In this document: piece by piece, positions 1-9,290 of the stretch
How positions within the stretch are numbered: the stretch's first letter is position 1
Layout of the letters: every line of letters begins with the position of its first letter
Assembly (NCBI GenBank): GCA_036389795.1
Contig: DASVWD010000070.1
Location: 42,971 to 106,970 of the forward strand
Direction: 5' to 3'
Source of the DNA: Longimicrobium sp.
GTDB taxonomy: Bacteria; Gemmatimonadota; Gemmatimonadetes; Longimicrobiales; Longimicrobiaceae
Length of the DNA stretch: 64,000 nt
Program-made: the position numbers and the translations under genes
Notes under the pieces: model-generated
The model's input: the letters and a program-made list of their open reading frames with translations, nothing else
Database searches by the model: none
Told to the model about the DNA's origin: nothing

Positions 1-107
1 AAGACCTCCGCCGCGGGGTCGGCCCGCCGGATCGCCTCGCCCAGGTTCAGCGCCGGGTAGAGGTGCCCGCCCGTGCCGCCGCCGGCGAAGAGGACGCGCG
101 GCGGCAT
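1..107 (-). CDS. murG: MurG, N-terminal fragment (cut by window edge)
   Basis: Only the first 35 codons are inside the window. The reverse strand reads an ATG at 107 followed by MPPRVLFAGGGTGGHLYPAL, the glycine-rich N-terminal loop of UDP-N-acetylglucosamine--N-acetylmuramyl-(pentapeptide) pyrophosphoryl-undecaprenol transferase, which converts lipid I to lipid II at the inner face of the membrane. The ATG overlaps the ftsW stop (ATGA), so the two are probably translationally coupled, and the order ftsW-murG is standard for dcw clusters. The rest of the gene lies beyond position 1. Confidence 0.9.
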   Translation of the reverse strand, partial: MPPRVLFAGGGTGGHLYPALNLGEAIRRADPAAEV

Positions 108-1336
108 CAGGCCGGCTCCTTGCGCGCGGAGCGGGCGACGCTCAGCAGGATGCCCACGGCGGCGAACTGGGCCATCAGCGCGCTCCCGCCGTAGCTCATG
201 AACGGCAGCGCCACGCCCGTGGTGGGCAGGAGCGAGAGCGCCACGCCCATGTGCAGGAAGGCGGAGACGGCGATCATGTTCGTCATCCCGATCGCCACCA
301 GGTAGCCGAAGCGGTCCGGCGCGCGCGCGGCGATGCGGTACCCCGCCCACAGGAAGCCGCCGAAGATCCCCACCACCAGCAGGATGCCGAAGAGCCCCCA
401 CTCCTCGGCGATCATCGAGAAGAGGAAGTCGTTGTGCGCCTCGGGGAGGAAGCCGTACTTCTGCCGGCTCTCGCCGAAGCCCACGCCGCCCAGCCCCCCC
501 GAGCCGACGGCGATCAGCGACTGGTAGATCTGGTAGCTCACGCCGTCCGGGTCCGCCGCCGGGTCCAGGAAGGCGATGATGCGCCGCATCCGGTAGCCCG
601 CGCCCGCGATCTGGCTCCACAGCACCGGCACCGCCAGGAGGCCGAAGAAGATGAAGTGCCCGATCCGCGCGCCCCCCGCGAAGAGGACGAGCGACGCCAG
701 CAGCATGATCAGCAGCGCGGCGGACAGGTTCGGCTCGAGGAACACGAGCAGGACGACGAACAGCCACATCACCAGGAAGGGAAGCAGCCCCTTGCTGAGC
801 GAGTGCAGCCGGTCGGCCTTCTTCACCGCCAGCGCCGCCGTCCAGATCATCACCGCGATCTTGGCCAGCTCCGAGGGCTGGATGCTGACGCCGATCCCCA
901 GGTCCAGCCAGCGCCGCCCTCCGTTGATGCGCGGCGCGATCGACTCCGTCCCCGGGAGGATCACCACGATCAGCATCAGGATCACGCCCACCAGCATCGG
1001 CCACGCCCAGAGGCGGAAGCGGCGGTAGTCGATCCGCGAGAGCACCGCGGCGCCGACCACGCCCAGCGCCGCCGCGACCAGCTGCTTGGCGGCGAAGTGG
1101 TGGCCGGGGAGCCCCGCGGAGCGCGCCATGAAGCTGCTGGCGCTGTACATCTCCAGCAGCCCGAAGCAGAAGGCCACGAGCGTGAGCGCGACGAGCGCCC
1201 TCGCCTCCCACGGCTCCGCGTGCGCGGCGTCGACGGCGGCGGCGGGCTTCGCGCGGCGGGCGCGCGGCGGGACCACGGGCTGGAGCGCGACGGCTCCCCC
1301 GGCGGGCCGGCGGCGGACCAGGGCGACCACGTTCAC
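107..1336 (-). CDS. ftsW: FtsW, septal peptidoglycan glycosyltransferase (SEDS family)
   Basis: A 409-residue polytopic membrane protein of the SEDS family, which polymerises lipid II at the division septum with FtsI. The family signatures are present: NDFLFSMIAEEWGLFG and, near the C-terminus, PTTGVALPFMSYGGSAL. About ten hydrophobic segments follow a basic, proline/alanine-rich cytoplasmic N-terminus of about 50 residues. I chose the GTG at 1336, which overlaps the murD stop (GTGA); a second GTG two codons on is possible. The reading frame continues open far upstream but only as a shadow of murD. It sits between murD and murG as in most dcw operons. Confidence 0.93.
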   Translation of the reverse strand: MNVVALVRRRPAGGAVALQPVVPPRARRAKPAAAVDAAHAEPWEARALVALTLVAFCFGLLEMYSASSFMARSAGLPGHHFAAKQLVAAALGVVGAAVLSRIDYRRFRLWAWPMLVGVILMLIVVILPGTESIAPRINGGRRWLDLGIGVSIQPSELAKIAVMIWTAALAVKKADRLHSLSKGLLPFLVMWLFVVLLVFLEPNLSAALLIMLLASLVLFAGGARIGHFIFFGLLAVPVLWSQIAGAGYRMRRIIAFLDPAADPDGVSYQIYQSLIAVGSGGLGGVGFGESRQKYGFLPEAHNDFLFSMIAEEWGLFGILLVVGIFGGFLWAGYRIAARAPDRFGYLVAIGMTNMIAVSAFLHMGVALSLLPTTGVALPFMSYGGSALMAQFAAVGILLSVARSARKEPA

Positions 1337-2709
1337 GCGGCGCCTCCCGTGGCCAGCCGGGCGAAGCGCTCGCCCCGTTCTTCGTAGTTGGCGAACATGT
1401 CGAAGCTGGAGCAGGCGGGGGAAAGGAGCACGGCGTCGCCCGGCTCGGCCAGCTCGCGGGCGCGGCGGACCACGGCCTCGAACGGCCCGTCCACGCGCTC
1501 CACGCGCGCCTTCCCCGCCAGGTCGCTCGCGATGACCGGCGCTGCCTCGCCGTAGGCGATGATCGTCTTCACCTGTCCGTTCAGGTCCGGGAGCAGCTCC
1601 GTGTACGGCTCGCCCTTGTGGCGCCCGCCCAGCAGGAGCACCGTGGGCCTCGTCATGCTCTTCACCGCCACGCGCGTCGAGGCGATGTTGGTCGCCTTGG
1701 AGTCGTTGATCCAGAGCACGCCGTCCCGCTCCGTCACCGGCTGCAGCCGGTGCGGCGGCGCCTCGAAGGTCTTCAGCCCCCGGGCGATCGACTCCACGCC
1801 CGCCCCGGCCAGCCGCGCGGCGATTCCAGCGGCGAGCGCGTTGGCCACGTTGTGCGGGCCCAGGATCCTCAGCTCCTCGGCGCGCACCACGGGCTCGTCC
1901 TTCCCCGGCTCCATCCTGAGCACCAGCCAGCCGTCGTACGAGTAGTAGCCGCCCAGCTCCCAGTCGCGGAGCGGCGACTGCACGCGGAAGTAGTAGCGCG
2001 TCCCCGGCGCGTCGCCGGGGAGCGCGCGGGCCTTCTCGTCCTCGCCGTTCAGCACCCAGCGGCTCTCGCCGGTGGCGTTGCGGAAGAGGTGCGCCTTGTC
2101 GGCGTAGTAGTCGTCGACCGAGGCGTACCAGTCCAGGTGGTCGGGCGCCAGGTTGGTGAGCACCCCGATGCGCGGGTTGAACTCGCGGATCCCGCCCAGC
2201 TGGAACGAGCTGGTCTCGACCACGGCCACCCTCGGCTGCGGCTCGCGCATCACCAGCTCCGAGAGCGCGGTGCCGATGTTGCCGCCCACGGCCGCGTCCT
2301 CGCCGTGCTCGTGCAGGAGGTGGCCGATGAGCGAGGTCACCGTCGTCTTCCCGTTGGTCCCGGTGATGGCGACCACGGGGCACTCCAGCAGCCCGAAGGC
2401 GAACTCGATCTCGGGGACCACCTCCACGTGGGCGATCTCGGGGGCGCGCAGCACCGCCGCGGTGGGCGGGATGCCGGGGGAGAGGACGATGCGGCTGCAC
2501 TTCGCCAGCTTCCCCAGGTCGTGCCGCCCGGTCTCGGCCAGGCCGCCCATGGCGTTGATCTGCTCGGCCGCGCGGCGGGTCTGCGGGGTGTCGTAGGCGT
2601 CGCTCGCGTAGACGCGCGCCCCGCGCGAGAGCGCGAGCCGCGCCGCGGCCAGCCCGCTGCGGGCCAGCCCCAGGACGCCGATCGTCTGTCCCCTCAGGGA
2701 AGCGCCCAT
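1333..2709 (-). CDS. murD: MurD, UDP-N-acetylmuramoylalanine--D-glutamate ligase
   Basis: A 458-residue Mur ligase that adds D-glutamate to UDP-MurNAc-L-Ala in the cytoplasm. Visible features are the N-terminal Rossmann region (GVLGLARSGLAAA), the ATP-binding loop GTNGKTTVTSL and the central motif TNLAPDHLDWY; the length is normal for the family. The ATG at 2709 is preceded by GGCGGAGGACC, a good ribosome site; the open frame extends 36 codons further upstream but only through a heptamer repeat, so that extension is rejected. Unlike its neighbours it does not touch the preceding gene: a 490-bp repeat-filled gap separates it from mraY, so murD-ftsW-murG may have its own transcription start. 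Confidence 0.95.
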   Translation of the reverse strand: MGASLRGQTIGVLGLARSGLAAARLALSRGARVYASDAYDTPQTRRAAEQINAMGGLAETGRHDLGKLAKCSRIVLSPGIPPTAAVLRAPEIAHVEVVPEIEFAFGLLECPVVAITGTNGKTTVTSLIGHLLHEHGEDAAVGGNIGTALSELVMREPQPRVAVVETSSFQLGGIREFNPRIGVLTNLAPDHLDWYASVDDYYADKAHLFRNATGESRWVLNGEDEKARALPGDAPGTRYYFRVQSPLRDWELGGYYSYDGWLVLRMEPGKDEPVVRAEELRILGPHNVANALAAGIAARLAGAGVESIARGLKTFEAPPHRLQPVTERDGVLWINDSKATNIASTRVAVKSMTRPTVLLLGGRHKGEPYTELLPDLNGQVKTIIAYGEAAPVIASDLAGKARVERVDGPFEAVVRRARELAEPGDAVLLSPACSSFDMFANYEERGERFARLATGGAA

Positions 2710-2720
2710 GGTCCTCCGCC

Positions 2721-2790
2721 TGAGTGCGAAGTGCGAAGTGCGAGGTGCGAAGTGCCGAGTCCCCAGTGCCCAGTGCCCAGTGCCCAGTCC
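2721..2790. repeat. Heptamer tandem array (TGCGAAG then AGTGCCC units)
   Basis: About 70 bp of 7-bp-period repeats directly upstream of murD. The first half is built of GAAGTGC-type units, the second half of AGTGCCC units, with point variants. The same or related units recur in more than ten other gaps of this window. Confidence 0.8.
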
Positions 2791-2810
2791 TTGAACCTGC
2801 TCCCCCCGGT

Positions 2811-3005
2811 CTGTCATTCCGAGGGAGCGTCCGCGCCGTACTCACCGCCGCGCCGCTGGTCGGACGCTCCCGAGGAATCTACTCCGCCCGCGAGCGAGGT
2901 CCGTCCGTCGCGACTGCCCACGTGCTACGCTGAGTAGATTCCTCGGTCGCCGCCCGGCCCTGGTGCATTCCGCAGTTCAGCGCAGCGGCTCCCTCGGAAT
3001 GACAG
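2811..3005. repeat. Inverted pair of a dispersed repeat between murD and mraY
   Basis: Positions 2811-2884 (CTGTCATTCCGAGGGAGC to GAGGAATCTACTC) and 2932-3005 (GAGTAGATTCCTCGG to CTCCCTCGGAATGACAG) have complementary ends in opposite orientation, so the pair could fold into a large cruciform. Diverged single copies lie at 18735-18804 and 61682-61755. No coding capacity was seen. The gap 2710-3201 holds this pair, the heptamer array before it and a GC hairpin after it, and no gene. Confidence 0.75.
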
Positions 3006-3090
3006 CCCTTTTTCCCGCTGGTAAGGCACCGCACTCGAAATGCGGCGGGCGTTCGCGTGGCGAGCCGAAGCCTGCCCTGCGCTTTGTTCT

Positions 3091-3127
3091 CCCTCTCCCG
3101 CGCAGCGGGGGAGGGCCGGGGAGGGGG
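3091..3127. repeat. Short GC hairpin repeat
   Basis: The motif CCCTCTCCCGCGCAGCGGGG followed by GAGGGCCGGGGAGGGGG can form a hairpin. A near-identical copy is at 61566-61607. It lies downstream of mraY on the transcribed strand. Confidence 0.6.
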
Positions 3128-3201
3128 CATCCCACGCCGCCGCCACACCAGAGTCCGCCGGGACGGGCGGAAATCCCGCTGTCCCCCGTCCCCCGCCGTT
3201 C

Positions 3202-4323
3202 TTACCGGATCTTCAGCGTGGCGAAGGCGACGAGCGCGCACATGATCCCCATGATCCAGAAGCGGATGATCACCTTGCTCTCGTGCCAGCCGATCTGCTC
3301 GAAGTGGTGGTGCAGCGGGGCCATGCGGAAGATGCGCCGGCCCGAGCCGTACTTCCGCTTGGTCCACTTGTAGTAGACCGTCTGCAGCATGACCGAGAGC
3401 GCCTCGGCCACGAACACGAAGCCCACGATCGCCAGCAGGAACTCCGCCCTCAGCAGCACCGCGATGGCCCCCAGCACCCCGCCGATGGCCAGCGACCCGG
3501 TGTCGCCCATGAACACCTCAGCCGGGTGCGCGTTGAACCACAGGAACCCCATGCACCCCCCGGCGAGCGCCACGCAGAAGATGGTCAGCTCGCCCGCGCC
3601 GGGGATGTAGAACAGGTTCAGGTAGTTGGCCGCGTCCACCCGCCCCAGCAGGTACGCGAACACGCCGAAGGTCACCGCCGCGATGCTCGACAGCCCCGCC
3701 GCCAGCCCGTCCAGCCCGTCGGTCAGGTTCACCGCGTTCGAGCACCCCACGATGATGAAGGCCACGAACAGCACGTACAGCGGCCACCAGAACTCCAGGT
3801 GCACCGACTTGAAGAACGGGATCTGCGTCCACGCCTCGGGGCGCGTGGGGATACCGATGTCGAACCAGGGGACGAACACCAGCGCCAGCCCCACCAGCAG
3901 CCCGATCCCCGCCTGCCCGATGATCTTGTACCGCCCCCGCAAGCCCTCGGTCTTCTTGCGCGCGATCTTCAGGTAGTCGTCCATGAAGCCCAGGAACCCC
4001 AGCCAGCCGAGGACGACCACGGCCGTGACGGTGTTCGGGTTGTCGAGCCTCGCCCAGAGCAGGGTGGGGATCACCGTGGCCAGCACGATGATGACGCCGC
4101 CCATCGTCGGCGTGCCGCTCTTGCCCAGGTGCGTCTGCGGGCCCTCGGTGCGCACCACCTGCCCCACCTTCAGCATGCGGAGCCGCGAGATGATGTCGGG
4201 CCCGAACCAGAACGCCACCACGAAGGCGGTCACCACCGCCCCCGCCGCCCGGAAGGTCTGGTAGCGGAAGATGTTGAAGAGGATGTTGTCTTCCGCGAAG
4301 CGGATGGCGATCCAGTAGAGCAC
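3202..4323 (-). CDS. mraY: MraY, phospho-N-acetylmuramoyl-pentapeptide transferase
   Basis: A 373-residue integral membrane enzyme that transfers phospho-MurNAc-pentapeptide to undecaprenyl phosphate, making lipid I. The diagnostic motifs are present: FMDDYLKI, the catalytic stretch NAVNLTDGLDGLA with its aspartates, and HHHFEQIGW near the C-terminus. About ten hydrophobic segments and the length are typical. The start follows the murF stop after one base, and it is the last gene before the long repeat-filled gap in the dcw operon. Confidence 0.96.
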   Translation of the reverse strand: MLYWIAIRFAEDNILFNIFRYQTFRAAGAVVTAFVVAFWFGPDIISRLRMLKVGQVVRTEGPQTHLGKSGTPTMGGVIIVLATVIPTLLWARLDNPNTVTAVVVLGWLGFLGFMDDYLKIARKKTEGLRGRYKIIGQAGIGLLVGLALVFVPWFDIGIPTRPEAWTQIPFFKSVHLEFWWPLYVLFVAFIIVGCSNAVNLTDGLDGLAAGLSSIAAVTFGVFAYLLGRVDAANYLNLFYIPGAGELTIFCVALAGGCMGFLWFNAHPAEVFMGDTGSLAIGGVLGAIAVLLRAEFLLAIVGFVFVAEALSVMLQTVYYKWTKRKYGSGRRIFRMAPLHHHFEQIGWHESKVIIRFWIMGIMCALVAFATLKIR

Positions 4324-4324
4324 C

Positions 4325-5773
4325 CTAGGCCCCCGCGCTCGCGGTGGACATCGCGTCGTCCGACGATCCGCTCTCCGCCGCCCCGGCGAAGTCGCGCTCC
4401 AGCAGCGGGATCAGCCGCTCCAGGGCCACGCCGCGCGAGCCCTTGAGCAGGATCGTCTCGTCGCCCCTCAGCACCGGCCGCAGCCGCTCGTACGCCGCCA
4501 GCGGGTCGTCCGCGGCGATCAGCCGCTCCCCCAGCCGGCCCTCGTGCTCGGCGAACGCGGGGACGAAGTCGCCCGTGGCCACCACGCGGTCGATCCCCTC
4601 CCCCACCTTCGCCGCGATGGTCGCGGCGACGCTGCGGTGCAGCGCCTCGGCGTGCGCGCCCAGCTCCCGCATCGTCCCCACCACGGCCACCTTCTCGCCC
4701 GTGGCGGGGACGGACGCCAGGAGGTCGACGGCGGCCAGGGTGCTCGGGGGATTGGCGTTGTAGCAGTCCGCCAGCACGCCCAGCGTCCCCACGCGCCGCC
4801 ACTCGCTCCTCATCTTCGGCACCGGCATGGCGGCGATCCCCCGCGCCGCGTCCTCCAGCGGCACCCCCAGCTCCGCGGCGACGCCGAGCGCCAGCAGCGC
4901 GTTGCGCACGTTGTGGCGGCCCGGCAGGGGGAGGTCGATCCGCGTCCCCCGGAAGCCCCAGCGGCTGGCGCCCTTCGGCAGCACCTCGATCCCCTCGCTC
5001 CCGCCGTCCGGCCGCAGGTCGGCTTCCTCCCCGAAGCCGGCGATCCTGAGCCGCGGCGCGCCGACGATCTCCCGCGCGCGCTCCGGCAGCTCGGCCGGCT
5101 CGTCGGCGACCAGCGCGGGGCCGCCGCCGCGGACGTGGCGGAGGATGGCGATCTCCTCCTCCAGCACGCCCTCGACGGAGCCCAGGCCCTCCAGGTGCTC
5201 CTCGCCGATGGAGGTGATGAGCGCCAGGTCGGGCTCCACGATGGCGCCCAGGATGGCGATCTCCCCCGGCTCGTTGGTCCCCACCTCGACCACCACCACT
5301 TCCGCGTCGTCCGGCGCGGCCAGGAGCGTCTGCGGCGCGCCGACCTGGTTGTTCAGGTTGGCCGCGGTGGCGTGCACCCGGAGCGTCGAGGAGAGCGCCG
5401 CGCGGAGCAGGTCCTTGGTGGTCGTCTTCCCGTTGCTCCCCGCGACCGCGACGACCTTTCCGGCGAGCGCGCGGCGACGGTGGCGTCCCAGTTTGCCGAG
5501 CGCATGCAAAGTGTTCTCGACCACGAAGTAGCGGAGTGCCGGAGCGCCGTGCGGAATGCGGGAGACGACGGCGCCCGTGGCGCCCGCCTCCGCCGCCCGC
5601 GCCAGGTAGTCGTGCCCGTCGAAGTTCGCCCCCTGCAGCGCCACGAACAGCGCGCCCGGCGCGATCTTCCGCGTGTCGGTCGAGACCTCCGCGAACCCGA
5701 TGTCGCCGCCCTCGCCGGGGCCCGTCTCCAGCGCCCGCTCCACCTCGCCCGCCGTCCAGCGGAAACCGCTCAA
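4325..5773 (-). CDS. murF: MurF, UDP-N-acetylmuramoyl-tripeptide--D-alanyl-D-alanine ligase
   Basis: A 482-residue Mur ligase that adds D-Ala-D-Ala to UDP-MurNAc-tripeptide. It shows the N-terminal substrate-domain signature STDTRKIAPGALFVAL, the ATP loop AGSNGKTTTKDLL and the central VEVGTNEPGEI / ITSIGEEHLEG blocks. I place the start at a TTG (5773) overlapping the murE stop as TTGA, because homology begins at once (SGFRWTAGEVERAL) and no in-frame ATG or GTG lies closer; a TTG start is unusual and should be regarded as inferred. The frame is open further upstream only as a shadow of murE. Confidence 0.92.
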   Translation of the reverse strand: MSGFRWTAGEVERALETGPGEGGDIGFAEVSTDTRKIAPGALFVALQGANFDGHDYLARAAEAGATGAVVSRIPHGAPALRYFVVENTLHALGKLGRHRRRALAGKVVAVAGSNGKTTTKDLLRAALSSTLRVHATAANLNNQVGAPQTLLAAPDDAEVVVVEVGTNEPGEIAILGAIVEPDLALITSIGEEHLEGLGSVEGVLEEEIAILRHVRGGGPALVADEPAELPERAREIVGAPRLRIAGFGEEADLRPDGGSEGIEVLPKGASRWGFRGTRIDLPLPGRHNVRNALLALGVAAELGVPLEDAARGIAAMPVPKMRSEWRRVGTLGVLADCYNANPPSTLAAVDLLASVPATGEKVAVVGTMRELGAHAEALHRSVAATIAAKVGEGIDRVVATGDFVPAFAEHEGRLGERLIAADDPLAAYERLRPVLRGDETILLKGSRGVALERLIPLLERDFAGAAESGSSDDAMSTASAGA

Positions 5774-7296
5774 GCCACACCTCCGCTCATCGACTCGCTT
5801 CGCTCCAACAGGACCTCGCGGACCACCTCCCGCTCGTCGAACGGACGCTTCTCCAGGCCCACGATCTGGTACGTCTCGTGGCCCTTCCCCGCGAGGAGCA
5901 CCAGGTCGTCCTCGGAGGCGTTCAGGAGTGCGTGGCGGATGGCCTCGCGGCGGTCGGGGAAGCGCAGGCGGGGTGCACTTCCCATGCCGCGCTCGATGTC
6001 GTCGATGATGGCTTCCGGGTCCTCCGTCCGCGGGTTGTCGGAGGTCACCACGGCCACGTCCGCGTTCTCCGCGGCGATCCTCCCCATCTCCGGCCGCTTC
6101 CCCGGGTCGCGGTCGCCGCCGGCGCCGAAAAGGACCCAGAGGCGGCCGCGCACCAGGGGGCGAAGCGCCTGCAGCGCCCGCTCCAGCGCGTCGGGCGTGT
6201 GCGCGTAGTCGATCAGCACCGTGGCGGAGGCCGGCGGGCCGGAGACGCGCTCCAGGCGGCCGGGGACCTGCGGCAGCGTCCCCAGCCCCGCGGCGACCTG
6301 GTCCGGGGTCCACCCCAGGCTCCAGAGCACCGCCGCGCACCCCAGCGCGTTGGCCACGTTGTACGTGCCGAAGAGCGGAAGCCGGACGGGGGCGGACCCG
6401 TCCGGCGTCTCCAGCTCCCACTCCATCCCGCCCGGACCGACGCGCACCTCGCCTGCTCTCACGTCCGCGGGGGTGTGGATCCCGAAGCGGACGACCCGGC
6501 GCCTACCCTGGATTAGTGCCCCCACACCGCTCCATGCCGGATCGTCCGCATTCAGGATCGCCGCCCCGTCGGGCTTGAGCAGCTCCGCAAGCTTGAGCTT
6601 CGCGGCCCGGTACTCCTCCATCGTGCGATGGTAGTCGAGATGGTCCCGCGTGAGGTTGGTGAAGAGCGCCGCGTCGAAGCGCGCCGCCGCCATCCGCTGC
6701 TGGTGCAGCGCGTGCGACGAGACCTCCATCGCCAGCGCCTGCACCCCCGCGTCGGCGAAGCGGCGGATCCAGCGCGCCGCCTCCACCGGCCCCGGCGTGG
6801 TGAGCCCCTCGGTGCCGGGGATCACGCGCCCCGCCTGGTCCACCGCCCCCAGCGTCCCGATCGACCCCGCGGGCCCGCGCAGGCCCAGGAGATGGCGCAG
6901 GATCGCCGCGCTGGTGGTCTTCCCGTTCGTCCCCGTCACGCCGACCAGCACGAGCTCGTTCCACGGGTCGCCGTAGACCTCGGCCGCCGCGTGCGCCGCG
7001 GCCAGGCGTCCGTAGGTGACCTCGATCTGCGGGAGCGTGAGGCCCCGGTCCGCGCGCTCCACCGTGGCTGCGGCGGCGCCCTTCAGCGCCACGTCGCGCA
7101 GGTAGCGGTGGCTGTCGGAGCCCGTCCCCGCGTAGGCGCAGAAGAGGTCGCCCGTGCCCACCTGGCGCGAGTCGGTGGCCACGTCGTGCACGCGGGCGGC
7201 GGCCACGGGCTCGGGGAGGCGCGCGCCGGGCGCCAGCAGCCCCTCGCGCTCCAGGCGGGCCTCGATGCGGCCGAGCGTCACCGTGCGCGCGCTCAC
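5770..7296 (-). CDS. murE: MurE, UDP-MurNAc-L-Ala-D-Glu--meso-diaminopimelate ligase
   Basis: A 508-residue Mur ligase that adds the third peptide residue. It shows DVATDSRQVGTGDLFCA in the N-terminal domain, the ATP loop VTGTNGKTTSA, the motif TNLTRDHLDYH, and DNPRTEDPEAI. In this family the DNPR motif goes with meso-diaminopimelate as substrate (established), which fits a Gram-negative type wall. The GTG start at 7296 overlaps the ftsI stop (GTGA). The open frame upstream is a shadow of ftsI. Confidence 0.95.
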   Translation of the reverse strand: MSARTVTLGRIEARLEREGLLAPGARLPEPVAAARVHDVATDSRQVGTGDLFCAYAGTGSDSHRYLRDVALKGAAAATVERADRGLTLPQIEVTYGRLAAAHAAAEVYGDPWNELVLVGVTGTNGKTTSAAILRHLLGLRGPAGSIGTLGAVDQAGRVIPGTEGLTTPGPVEAARWIRRFADAGVQALAMEVSSHALHQQRMAAARFDAALFTNLTRDHLDYHRTMEEYRAAKLKLAELLKPDGAAILNADDPAWSGVGALIQGRRRVVRFGIHTPADVRAGEVRVGPGGMEWELETPDGSAPVRLPLFGTYNVANALGCAAVLWSLGWTPDQVAAGLGTLPQVPGRLERVSGPPASATVLIDYAHTPDALERALQALRPLVRGRLWVLFGAGGDRDPGKRPEMGRIAAENADVAVVTSDNPRTEDPEAIIDDIERGMGSAPRLRFPDRREAIRHALLNASEDDLVLLAGKGHETYQIVGLEKRPFDEREVVREVLLERSESMSGGVA

Positions 7297-9290
7297 GCGC
7301 CCCCTCCCACTACCGTCAGCGTGTCGCCGCGCGGGCGGAGCGCCCCCGCCGCGGGGCGCGTCGCCCGCACCGCGCCGGAGCCCTGCACGCGGACCCGGAA
7401 GCCGAGCGCGTGCAGCCGCCGGGCGGCGTCGCGCATCGTCAGCCCCGCGAGGTCGGGGACCGGCACCGGGCCCGCGGCCCCGCGCTCTTCCGGCGGGACG
7501 CGGTTGGAGAGGAAGACGTACGTCCCCTCCCGCCCCGTGAGCGCGGGACCGTCGTGGTGCCGGTCCGGCGCGGGCGCCGGCTGCCCCTTCGCGCGGGCGG
7601 CCAGGAGGGCGCGGCGGTCCAGCCCCGGCGAGCGCGCGGCCAGGATCGCCTGCAGCGCCTCGCGGGTCACCGGCGCGGCGGTCAGGCCGCCGTAGTAGTC
7701 GCCCCGCGGCCGGTCGAGCTTCACGTAGATCACCAGCTGCGGGTCGCGCGCGGGGAAGAAGCCGACGAAGGTGGAGTTGTACGCGCCCGCCTCGTAGCGC
7801 CCGTTCGCGCCCGTGCGCCGCGCCGTCCCCGTCTTCCCCGCCACCTCGAAGGTCGACAGCGAGGCGCGCGTGGCCGTCCCGTCCTCCACCACCGAGACCA
7901 GCACCTGGGAGATCGCCCCCGCCACCTCGGCCGGGACCACGCGGCGGAGGCGACGCGGCTCGCGGCGCTCCACCACGGCGCCGGCCTCGCGGACCTCGCG
8001 CACCAGGCGGGGCTCCATCAGCGTGCCGCCGTTGGCCAGGGCGCCGTACGCCAGGGTGAGCTGCAGCGGCGTCACCGACACCTCGTAGCCCATCGCCAGG
8101 GAGGCCGGCGTGAGCTCCGACCAGCGGTCCGGCCGCGAGAGGCGGCCCGACGCCTCGGCCGGGTACTCGACCCCCGTGGGAGTGCCGAAGCCGAAGTCGC
8201 GCAGGTACGACCACTGCTCGCCCGCGGGGATGCGGGAGACGAGCTTCGCCATGGCGATGTTGCTGGAGACGCGCAGCCCGTCGCGCAGGGAGAGCCACTC
8301 GTACGCGTGCACGTCCCGGATCACCCGCCCCTGCGGCGTCTTCCACTCCCCGGCCTCGGCGTAGACGCGGTCGTTCAGGGTCGCCCTGCGCGCGGCCAGC
8401 AGGCTGGCGACGAAGAAGGGCTTGAGCGTCGACCCCGGCTCGTACGGCTCGATGAAGGCGCCGAGTCCCCGGACTCCGCCGGCGCGCTTCGACACCGCCG
8501 CCAGGATCTCCCCCGTGCGCGGATCCGCCAGGAGCAGGTCGCCGCCGGACGCGCTCGTGTTGCGGATCGCCTCGGCCAGCGCGGCGTCGGCGATCTCCTG
8601 CAGGTCGAAGTCGAGCGTGAGCACCACGTCGCGCCCGTCGCGCGGCTGCACGGCGGGGAGGGAGAGCGAGGCCTCCTTCCGCCCCTTCGCGTCGCGGCGC
8701 AGCACCGAGAAGCCGTCCTCGCCGCGGAGCGACCCGTCCAGCGCCTGCTCGATCCCGCCCAGCGCCCGCCCGTCGCCCGAGACGCCGCCCAGCACCTCGC
8801 GGCCCACCGCGCCCTGCGGGTAGAAGCGCTCCAGCTTGCGCTCGACGTGGAAGCCGCGCAGGTCGCCCAGCGCGCGGCGCTGCTCCACGGTGAAGCGCCC
8901 CGGGAGGACCACCCACTTCCGCCGCGGATTGGTCGCTCGCCGCGCGGCGGCGCGGGAGATCTTCAGCGCCTCCGCCATCCGCTCGACGGCCTGGTCGCGG
9001 TCGCGGATCTCGTTCGGCGCCACGGAGACGGCGAAGGTCTCGCGGGTGAGCGCCAGCGGCACCCCGTCGCGGTCGTAGATGGCGCCGCGGCGCGCCGGGA
9101 GCGGCACGCGCGTCTGCTGCTGCCGGTCGGCCTCGGCCCGCCACTTCGCCCCCTCGAACCCCTGCAGCTGCACCGCCCGGCCGACGATCAGCACGGCCGC
9201 GAGCGCCACGGAGGCCGCCAGCAGCTTGCGCCGGGCGGCGATCCGCTCGTCGCTCGCCAGCTCGGGGCGGGGGCGCGGCGGCGTGCTCAC
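7293..9290 (-). CDS. ftsI: FtsI/PBP3-like peptidoglycan transpeptidase with C-terminal PASTA domain
   Basis: A 665-residue class B penicillin-binding protein that cross-links septal peptidoglycan. One membrane anchor lies at about residues 22-40; a dimerisation region follows; then the transpeptidase with SxxK (PGSTLKPF, nucleophile about S287), SSN (about 342-344) and KTGT (about 486-489). Residues from about 600 to the end (VPVPDLAGLTMRDAARRLHA onward) form a PASTA domain, common in Gram-positive PBPs and also seen in other phyla but absent from E. coli FtsI. The GTG start overlaps the ftsL stop and the stop overlaps murE. Confidence 0.95.
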   Translation of the reverse strand: MSTPPRPRPELASDERIAARRKLLAASVALAAVLIVGRAVQLQGFEGAKWRAEADRQQQTRVPLPARRGAIYDRDGVPLALTRETFAVSVAPNEIRDRDQAVERMAEALKISRAAARRATNPRRKWVVLPGRFTVEQRRALGDLRGFHVERKLERFYPQGAVGREVLGGVSGDGRALGGIEQALDGSLRGEDGFSVLRRDAKGRKEASLSLPAVQPRDGRDVVLTLDFDLQEIADAALAEAIRNTSASGGDLLLADPRTGEILAAVSKRAGGVRGLGAFIEPYEPGSTLKPFFVASLLAARRATLNDRVYAEAGEWKTPQGRVIRDVHAYEWLSLRDGLRVSSNIAMAKLVSRIPAGEQWSYLRDFGFGTPTGVEYPAEASGRLSRPDRWSELTPASLAMGYEVSVTPLQLTLAYGALANGGTLMEPRLVREVREAGAVVERREPRRLRRVVPAEVAGAISQVLVSVVEDGTATRASLSTFEVAGKTGTARRTGANGRYEAGAYNSTFVGFFPARDPQLVIYVKLDRPRGDYYGGLTAAPVTREALQAILAARSPGLDRRALLAARAKGQPAPAPDRHHDGPALTGREGTYVFLSNRVPPEERGAAGPVPVPDLAGLTMRDAARRLHALGFRVRVQGSGAVRATRPAAGALRPRGDTLTVVGGGA

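Noticed and set aside
5770..9144. Very long minus-strand open frames across murE, ftsI and other genes (for example 1124 codons)
   Set aside because: High GC keeps shadow frames open; only the part matching a known family is coding.
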